From: Rhizopus sp. PT2906
Taxonomy: Eukaryota > Mucoromycota > Mucoromycetes > Mucorales > Rhizopodaceae
DNA length: 13,894 nucleotides
Assembly (NCBI GenBank): GCA_025529335.1
Contig: JAMYHX010000750.1
Coordinates: 1-13,894, forward strand
Reading direction: 5' to 3'
Shown here: positions 8,200-13,894 of the stretch, one piece after another
Numbering within the stretch: position 1 is the stretch's first letter
How the letters are laid out: each line of letters begins with the position of its first letter
Notes under the pieces: generated by a model
Databases searched by the model: none
The model's input: only the letters and a program-made list of their open reading frames with translations
What the model was told of the DNA's origin: nothing
Position numbers and translations under genes: made by a program

Positions 8200-8965
8200 C
8201 TTCTTTCAAAAAGACAGAATCATTGTCTTTAAATATGAAGAAAGGATAGATAATCAACTAGAGTGTAATTGTTATTAAATTATGTACAAATAATTTCTAA
8301 AGATCAAGTATTACAATCTAAACTGAGAGTGCCCTTGAGCTTTTGATTGACAACAGTAACAGTACTCTCAGGTCCAAGTTTTATTGCAAGAAAGAAGTGA
8401 TCTACGTGCCTTGATTAGTAGTTTAGCTACTCTTTTTCGAACCGTCGCCATTGTACGTCCCGTCTTGATATTGTAAAGTTGTATAGTGCATCTTGACAGT
8501 CTATTCATCTTGAACGCTTTTATTTCTCTTACTCAAGTATTAATTAATCATTTCCTTTCGGATATCCCTTTGACAATTTTCCGTTGAGCCACAGACGATC
8601 GCAACATGCGAAAAAAAAAAGACAGGATTTTTCAAATCTGTAAATCATTTATATCAAGATATAGTCTTCAAGTTGATTCCACATACGAGTAAGCTTAACT
8701 CATGTATCCTCATCAGAGATCGCCGCACTTGGAGCTATCGCTTGGACGAAATCACCCTTTTGCATCCGTCAGACATTACTTTTTAAATGATAGATCATTT
8801 TGTTCTATTTTTCCGACATTTATCCAGTGCAAAATAAAATGGCCTTCAGAACCATACAAGTTGAACTTGTCTGCTTTTTAGACCTATTTTGGATGACGTT
8901 GGATAATACCAAGAATAATGAGAATGACAAGGAAAATTTTAAAATGTCATCGCACCCCCGGAGAA

Positions 8966-8971
8966 TATAAA
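8966..8971 (+). promoter_or_regulatory. TATA box of the Zn2Cys6 gene
   Basis: TATAAA stands 90 nt upstream of the ATG at 9061 and is followed by a pyrimidine-rich stretch (9001-9040) that would hold the transcription start. Confidence 0.5.
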
Positions 8972-9060
8972 GACACTTATTTAAGCACTAGGAATTTTCC
9001 CCCTCCTAATACATTGCTGTATTCTCTCTCTTTCTTTTTAATTGTTACTTTTTTGATCTA

Positions 9061-9666
9061 ATGACTTCACTTCCCAATTATATCTCTTGCTATCCTCCTA
9101 CTTCGATGGACATTCTTGATCACAGACACAGATTGTATCTGGTGAACGGTCTTATGGAAAAAGTGCCTTCAAGCACCGAGGATTTACATAATGATGAGGT
9201 GCCTCAAGCTGACATGTCCTTGGGTGATCACATGATTCCTAAGCTGGGCTCAACATGCAAAGCTCCAAAAGAACTCCCAGCAATTCAGCATTTTCATGAC
9301 TATCATCCTCTTCAGCAACAACAGAACCAACAGTATCAGCAGCAACAAGACATCGGTTTGGTGAATGATGGCATGAAAGATATGATACAGCATCTGATAC
9401 AAAGACATCAGCTATTTGATAATAACATCAACACGGGCATCTTGAAGGAGCTCGCCAGTCTTTTTAATGAATCACCAAGGGCGGCACACCGGCCATTGCA
9501 ACGTGCACCACAAGTGTTTAGTGGAAAGACATGTCAATCATGCAAAAAGGCCCATTCTGGATGTGACCGGATGCGTCCTTGTGGTCGCTGTGTTCGAATC
9601 AAACAGTGTTGTGTTGATGCTGAAGTCAAGAAGCGTGGACGGCCATCAATCGCATCACGAAAATAA
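9061..9666 (+). CDS. Zn2Cys6 transcription factor with C-terminal cluster and AT-hook-like tail
   Basis: Single-exon, 201 residues. The binuclear zinc cluster is at residues 158-184: CQSCKKAHSGC, then CGRC and a final CC, spaced C-x2-C-x6-C-x5-C-x2-C-x6-C as in Gal4-type fungal factors. The KKAHSGCDRMRPCGRC wording resembles the Ert1/Rds2/AcuK branch, known for gluconeogenesis and non-fermentable carbon use, but the PAS-like region of that branch is absent. KKRGRPS at 190-196 is an AT-hook-like motif. Residues 85-96 are glutamine-rich, and the N-terminal 150 residues have no other known domain. Most fungal Zn2Cys6 proteins carry the cluster near the N-terminus; here it is the very C-terminus. 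The ATG at 9061 is the first in frame and sits just behind the pyrimidine leader. Presumed nuclear DNA-binding protein; targets unknown. Convergent with the alcohol oxidase gene. Confidence 0.85.
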   Translation: MTSLPNYISCYPPTSMDILDHRHRLYLVNGLMEKVPSSTEDLHNDEVPQADMSLGDHMIPKLGSTCKAPKELPAIQHFHDYHPLQQQQNQQYQQQQDIGLVNDGMKDMIQHLIQRHQLFDNNINTGILKELASLFNESPRAAHRPLQRAPQVFSGKTCQSCKKAHSGCDRMRPCGRCVRIKQCCVDAEVKKRGRPSIASRK

Positions 9667-9695
9667 GCATTTAAATAGTATCTTTTTTGTTGTAG

Positions 9696-9701
9696 AATAA
9701 A
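9696..9701 (+). terminator. Polyadenylation signal of the Zn2Cys6 gene
   Basis: AATAAA lies 30 nt after the TAA stop at 9664-9666. Confidence 0.55.
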
Positions 9702-9783
9702 AGTGGTATCCAAAAAAGGGGAAGCTTTTTTAAATAATATATGTCTTTTTCTTTTAAAAGAGAGAAAAACTACAGACATATCG

Positions 9784-9803
9784 TTGCAATGCATGCATTG
9801 CAA
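9784..9803. repeat. Perfect 20-bp palindrome between convergent genes
   Basis: TTGCAATGCATGCATTGCAA is identical to its reverse complement with no spacer. It lies 13-32 nt downstream of the AATAAA of the alcohol oxidase gene (minus strand), exactly where cleavage and polyadenylation would be expected, and about 85 nt past the AATAAA of the plus-strand gene. Confidence 0.85.
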
Positions 9804-9815
9804 GAAAGTGCAACA

Positions 9816-9821
9816 TTTATT
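9816..9821 (-). terminator. Polyadenylation signal overlapping the FAO stop codon
   Basis: On the minus strand the stop codon TAA (9823-9821) runs straight into AATAAA (9821-9816), sharing one A. Confidence 0.5.
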
Positions 9822-12181
9822 TAAAGCTTTGATTGATTATTGTTGTTGATGCAATCAGCAATATGCAGTGCAACCGCCTCGACTGTCACCATTGGGTTTA
9901 CACCAGTTGCAGTAGGCAAAACAGAAGCATCGGCAACATAGAGGTTCTTGACTTCCCATGTCTCTCCTGTAGGCTTAACAACAGATGTCTTTGGCGAGAC
10001 GCCCATTCGACTAATGAAATCAAGTTAGAAATGTTTTTGATATCTTTCCTTTGATGTCTAGGCTTACTTTGTTCCCATTTGATGTGCACAAAACATGTTG
10101 AATCCATCACGAGGAAGACCATAGCTACTTACACTATTTTTCCAAGCAACGTATCTTGGGTTATCTATTCTTGCTTCTTCCTCTTCCTTAAACTTGAATT
10201 TATCGACACCAAACTGTCCAGTGTGGACTTCGCGAGCACCGGCAGCAACCAAAATGTCCAATGAACGAAGTATTCCTTCAAGGAGAGATCGACGGTCTCT
10301 ATTTGAGACAGCAAAGTTCACAACAGGGTTATCATCCTTATCATAAGTCACGGATCCCTTAGAGTCCTTGTCACGAGACAAGATAAGAATAGGAGCACAG
10401 TTCTCATAGCGCATCATAAATTCCTTATGTTCAGCAGCACCACGCCAAGGAAGAGTGGCTGAATAGGAACCGGGGGGAAGACAAGGCACCTCCAGCTTGC
10501 ATCCATATCCATCATTTTCCAAATTTTCTGCAACACCACTGACAGCTGTCATGATCGAGCCTTCAAATGTTCGGATCTTGCGGTCAAAGAAACCGGCGGC
10601 AATAGAGCATGGATGAAGACGCAAGTTCTGACCAATATTCTTGTTCTTTAAACCGCTGCGAATCAAAATACCAGGCGACTGCAAAGAGCCACCAGCAATG
10701 ACGACCTGATTCGCTCTAATACGAACTTTTTTGTCATAATTAACGAGGCACTCTACGCCTACAGCTTTGCCGTGCTTTATCAGGACCTTGTTCACCTTGG
10801 TCTTTTCCAAAAAGCGAGCATTATGTTGATAAGCGTCCCGAAGCCATGTGTTCATCGTACCATTCTTGATACCGGCTCTGCAGCCAGCATAACACGAGCT
10901 GCACTCGTGGGGTCGTCCGCCTGTGTTTTGCGGGATATCTGATATTGGGTATCCTAAAGCTCTACATAAAATGAGTAAAGAAAAAAAAAGGGCTTTCAAA
11001 AAAAGGGGGCATCTTACCGGCAGCCATCAATTAGAACTTGATTTGAGCCGTTGTGCGTCACACCTTCTGTAGTTGCACCAATACGCTCAAATACTCTATC
11101 GAGATCTTTTGTAAACTACAACAAGTAAATATCCAATAAAACAAATTCCAGATTCTACACACAAACCTTGGGTGAAGTAAAGTACGTCAAGCCTTGTTTT
11201 GCCCACTCTTCACGAACAAAATGCTGCAACTAAAAGCCAATATGAGACAAAGCTATCTATATATTTCTTTCTCTTTGAAAACTTACTTTAAGAGATGCAC
11301 ACCAATTGACTGTGGTTCCTCCACCAAAGACGCTACCAGATGCAATAGAAATAGATCCATCCAATGAAGGAGCGAATCCACCGTGTTCATATAAATTCTC
11401 ATGGCCATCTTGTTCAGTATGAATAAAATCATTTTCATGGTAATATCTTCCTTTTTCAATCACCAACACTGATTTCCCAGCTTGTGCTAACTGACTTGCA
11501 ACCACGCCTAGGTAACAAAAGTAAAAACCTAAATTCTGTTGTATCTGTTTTCAATCTACCTCCTCCTGCTCCGCTTCCGACAATGATAACGTCAAAGTAC
11601 ATGTTATCCTTTACTTCATCAAAGGACATCATGGGTAGTCTCTCAGGTAAATCTTCATATACAGTATCGTTTTTGGTGTCATAATGCATTGCATCTGTAA
11701 AGGCTTGGATATGGCTCTTGTATGCAGGAAGACAAGCCAGGGCATGAAAACTTTTATAGATAATTCTTAAACTTGGTACATATGAGTTTTTCCAACCCAA
11801 GATAATCTTTTCTCGGTCAGCAAACGGAAGATTTTTGAATTCACTAAAGTAACCTGTTAAAGCAAATGTGCCTGGACGAGTAGAAAGGATAGACAAGAGC
11901 TTCATGAGTTCAATTCGTTTTGCAGGCAATACAGTATTGTTGATTAAACGAATGGTGGATGAGATTGAGTCAATGGATGTGCTTGATATCTGACAAAAGC
12001 GTCTGACTTCTTCTTCGGTATGTGTGTTTTTTAATTTTTCAACTAGATCATCCGCTTGTTCCTTTGGAAGAGTAGCAACAAACGTGTCAAGGATGGCTGC
12101 TAGTGTTTCCTCTTGATGACGATTAAGTTCGAACGGAGGAGCTACACGGTGACGGAAGGGATCGATTGTGGAGGCAGACAT
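9821..12181 (-). CDS. FAO: Long-chain fatty alcohol oxidase, GMC family, with peroxisomal SKL end
   Basis: Six exons (12181-11560, 11507-11287, 11229-11167, 11115-11018, 10961-10068, 10010-9821) restore one frame of 695 residues, the usual FAO length. The enzyme oxidises long-chain alcohols or omega-hydroxy fatty acids to aldehydes with O2, releasing H2O2 (EC 1.1.3.20). The FAD-binding GSGAGG (202-207) is followed by VIEKGRYY. HECSSCYAGCRAG is the Cys cluster typical of FAO. HQMGTNRMG (from His 628) and TATGVNPM (Asn 671) are the C-terminal GMC active-site motifs. The last three residues, SKL, are a canonical PTS1 peroxisomal signal, fitting the H2O2 product and fatty-acid breakdown. Intron 1 splits the glycine-rich FAD loop at Gly 208. 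The start at 12181 (MSASTID) is chosen because the frame upstream to 12406 has no ATG and looks like leader sequence. It converges with the Zn2Cys6 gene. Confidence 0.93.
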
Positions 12182-12240
12182 ATAATAATAATAAAAAAGG
12201 AACAAAAGAAAGATCAATTTTTTTCTCACTATAAATTGAT

Positions 12241-12270
12241 GTACCCCATCACGTGCCACATGTGGGGCAG
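12241..12270 (-). promoter_or_regulatory. Paired E-boxes in the FAO promoter
   Basis: CACGTG (12250-12255) and the palindrome CCACATGTGG (12256-12265) abut, and CCCCAT...ATGTGGGG makes the whole block an imperfect palindrome 64-85 nt upstream of the FAO ATG. E-boxes bind bHLH factors. Regulation by an SREBP- or Ino-type bHLH factor is a guess. Confidence 0.45.
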
Positions 12271-12651
12271 TTAAAATTGCATAAGGTTTTATTAACTGAA
12301 TTTGGGGAAAGGGGGTTATCCTATTCCTTTTTCTTATAAATGGTAAAAAAACCCTGACAGATGTTACAAATAAAACATCAATTTTTATTTGTATTGTTAC
12401 AATCAAGCTTATTTCTTTTGTGTTGTCTAAAAGTGGGGATATAGGCTTTCTTTTCTCTTTCTCTTTCTTTACAAATAGAGTATTGGTTCGGCCAGTTTAC
12501 ATTTGGTCTTGTTTCTTCTTTAGAACAGTCTGAACTAAGAGAAGGTTCTTTTTGATGACTTTATGAACAAAAAAAAAACACGCCATTTATTATACTTTAA
12601 ATGTTACTTTATCAAATGTTTGACATTGGAGCAAGAAGAGCAGTGCAGTAA

Positions 12652-12698
12652 TGTAATAAAGATTACTTTATCACTAGAATAGTAATCTTTATATTACA
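12652..12698. repeat. Imperfect inverted repeat / hairpin
   Basis: TGTAATAAAGATTACT (12652-12667) pairs with AGTAATCTTTATATTACA (12681-12698): 16 pairs with a 2-nt bulge and a 13-nt loop. The right arm contains the TAA that ends the decayed minus-strand reading below. Confidence 0.65.
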
Positions 12699-13197
12699 AG
12701 GCTGATGACTGTACAATATGCTTATAATAGCATATCCATATATCCTTGCTGTTGGCTCCAAGACTGTCATAGTCAATTGCCCAACAATTAATGATCTTGG
12801 TAAATAAGAGTGGATGCACTTTAACAGTTTGCCTTGCTCAGGACTTATAAATAGATTTACCATACAGCAGGGCACTTACAAGTACTGAAGAAGCTCAGAT
12901 TGAAAACCTTGGAGAAATGTTCAACATGCAAAGTAGGCCAGGGACGATATCTCCGGATATCTAAACAAAGTTCGTTAGATATTAGATTAAAACTGTATCA
13001 GAATCATACACACAAACGATAAATGATCAATCATGTAGCTGATCAACAGTATATAGAATAAAGCGAAAGACAGTGGTCTAGACAGATTAGGAGGGCAGTA
13101 TGATCACTGAGAACAATTGGATGAGCTTTACAGACTTTTATTCAAAAGAAAGAAACTGACCTTCCCAAGAGTACGGTTCATCGTGTTTATTGGCCAG
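12694..13197 (-). pseudogene. Decayed coding-like stretch, family unknown
   Basis: A single minus-strand frame from 13197 to the TAA at 12696-12694 (167 codons plus stop) has eight internal stops but reads like protein in several parts: HDEPYSWEGQFLSFE, SGDIVPGLLCMLNISPRFSI, ASSVLVSALLYGKSIYKS, VKVHPLLFTKIINCWAIDYD and SLGANSKDIWICYYKHIVQ. The last 48 codons are open. The two TGA codons before ASSV and ARQT could be former TGG (Trp). There is no recognisable domain. The best reading is an old gene or transposon fragment that has lost its function. Chance cannot be excluded, since stop density is only modestly below what AT-rich DNA would give. Confidence 0.3.
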
Positions 13198-13621
13198 TCT
13201 CCTTTTCTTTGCATAAAAAAGTCTGAAGAATATATATATATACTAAAGTCTTGTTATGAATTTATTTTTAGCACGATTCAGTGCATACATTTCACTAGTC
13301 TTGTTCAACTTGTAAAGTTTATGAATATTAAAGGCACTTGTTAGTATAAATCTTGATATTTTATGTTTATTTCTTTAAATAAACAGTTTCCCTAAATGAA
13401 CGATTTGCCACACAAACAGATACTATAATTTATACAATTTTGGCTTGAGCCAATGTGATAACTAGGTCAAGTGAATTCACAATGTGTATAAACTACAATT
13501 TTTGACGTTCCGCACTAGCTTATCATCCAATTAAGGTGAAAAGAGTAATTCATATGCTAAAGCATAGGAATGTGATTTGATTGGCTGAAAGGTTAACCAT
13601 AAAGTAGTGCAGGGGCAGTTC

Positions 13622-13658
<37 letters not shown>

Positions 13659-13830
13659 GAAAAGAGTGAGAAAGAGTGAGAGAGAGTGAGACAGAAAGGA
13701 CAGAGTGAAGAACAGAAAAAATAAATAAGGTCGAGTTTTAAAATCATGTTACAATTTTAACCCTTTTTTCCCTTTCTTCCTTTTTTTTTTTTTTTTACAT
13801 AAATATTTTTTTTTCTTCTTCATTAACAAA
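13198..13830. other. Promoter region of the right-edge gene
   Basis: No gene is supportable. Contents: AT-rich DNA with TATATATATA at 13231-13240, CCAAT words (13450-13454, and 13578-13582 in reverse), the purine microsatellite, and long T-rich tracts (13760-13820) leading into the ATG at 13831. Confidence 0.5.
13622..13719 (+). repeat. Purine (GA/GAAA) microsatellite
   Basis: About 100 bp of almost uninterrupted A and G, in GAGA and GAAAGA units with GTGAG interruptions, sits 110-210 nt upstream of the ATG at 13831. Its reverse strand is a pyrimidine tract. Such tracts may form triplex DNA or keep promoters nucleosome-free. Confidence 0.75.
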
Positions 13831-13894
13831 ATGTACAATAACAATCATGACTGGACATTTCATCAAACAAACAATACCGATACCAATGACTTTA
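13831..13894 (+). CDS. Start of an unidentified gene (truncated by window end)
   Basis: An ATG after a T-rich leader and ATTAACAAA opens 21 codons beginning MYNNNHDWTFHQTNNTDTND, still open at the window edge. It is Asn/Thr-rich and its M-Y-N-N start recalls the M-F-N-N start of the acidic protein at 6688, and both follow microsatellite-containing promoters. Too short to identify; the start is inferred from context. Confidence 0.4.
   Translation, partial: MYNNNHDWTFHQTNNTDTNDF

Larger units (their letters stand above)
8061..8765 (-). pseudogene. Decayed coding-like segments, family unknown
   Basis: Three minus-strand patches look like worn protein sequence. From ATG 8765: MQKGDFVQAIAPSAAISDED, TGA at 8702-8700, then VKLTRMWNQLEDYILI. 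After a frame change at the run of ten T near 8615: FKMNRLSRCTIQLYNIKTGR and KRVAKLLIKARRSLLS, ending at TGA 8370-8368. Then 8199-8061: LERLLETLYK, TAG, SVDQKERPAIPKLVQRFVV. Stops and a frame change break all of it. In AT-rich DNA chance readings of this length occur, so this is a suggestion only. Confidence 0.22.
7225..9060. other. 1.8-kb stretch without an intact gene
   Basis: AT-rich with no open frame long enough to call apart from the doubtful 7250-7446 stretch. On the minus strand several short patches read like worn coding sequence, listed separately. Several small inverted repeats occur between 7958 and 8230, and a perfect MCB word ACGCGT at 8168-8173. The right end holds the promoter of the Zn2Cys6 gene. 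Confidence 0.5.

Noticed and set aside
12182..12406. Upstream extension of the FAO reading frame
   Set aside because: Open by chance; it has no ATG start, is low in complexity and contains the E-box promoter block. The ATG at 12181 gives a normal FAO N-terminus.
12703..12708. TGATGA, a possible C box of a C/D snoRNA
   Set aside because: No CTGA D box at a suitable distance and no terminal stem.
1..13894. CRISPR arrays, prophage, bacterial operons or rRNA genes
   Set aside because: None seen; gene structure is eukaryotic throughout.

Overview
The window looks like nuclear DNA of a Mucorales-type fungus (Mucoromycota). Base composition is AT-rich. Genes are interrupted by many 47-59 bp introns with GT...AG ends and CTAAT-like branch sites, AATAAA signals follow stop codons, and the recognisable proteins are fungal (TOS4/PLM2-like FHA protein, long-chain alcohol oxidase, Zn2Cys6 factor, Helitron and Fanzor relics). 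The genus cannot be fixed from this sequence alone. Exon structures were built by hand from splice signals and reading-frame continuity, so they are models.

Layout, left to right. (1) 1-189, minus: first two exons of a Rheb GTPase, running off the left edge. (2) 703-1844, minus: two-exon FHA-domain protein of the Tos4/Plm2 type, with MluI-cell-cycle-box-like ACGCG cores upstream. (3) 2349-3976, plus: nine-exon histidine acid phosphatase, divergent from the FHA gene. (4) 4084-4794, minus: broken Fanzor (eukaryotic TnpB relative) with its zinc ribbon and RuvC-III motif still readable. (5) 5090-6273, minus: broken N-terminal part of a Helitron Rep/helicase protein. (6) 6688-7224, plus: two-exon gene for a 160-residue acidic protein of unknown function. 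(7) 7225-9060: no intact gene; minus-strand patches look like decayed coding DNA, with some inverted repeats. (8) 9061-9666, plus: single-exon protein with a C-terminal Zn2Cys6 cluster and an AT-hook-like tail. (9) 9821-12181, minus: six-exon long-chain alcohol oxidase (GMC family) ending in the peroxisomal signal SKL, convergent with the Zn2Cys6 gene; a perfect 20-bp palindrome lies between the two. (10) 12182-13830: FAO promoter with paired E-boxes, a hairpin, a decayed minus-strand coding stretch and a purine microsatellite. (11) 13831-13894, plus: first 21 codons of another gene.

The genes do not form a pathway. Rheb (TOR signalling), the FHA protein (G1/S transcription or checkpoint), the phosphatase and the alcohol oxidase are independent housekeeping or metabolic genes. 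The most unusual part is 4084-6273, where a Fanzor relic and a Helitron relic lie side by side on the same strand. Fanzors are known to be carried by several transposon classes, Helitrons among them, so this may be the remains of one compound element.
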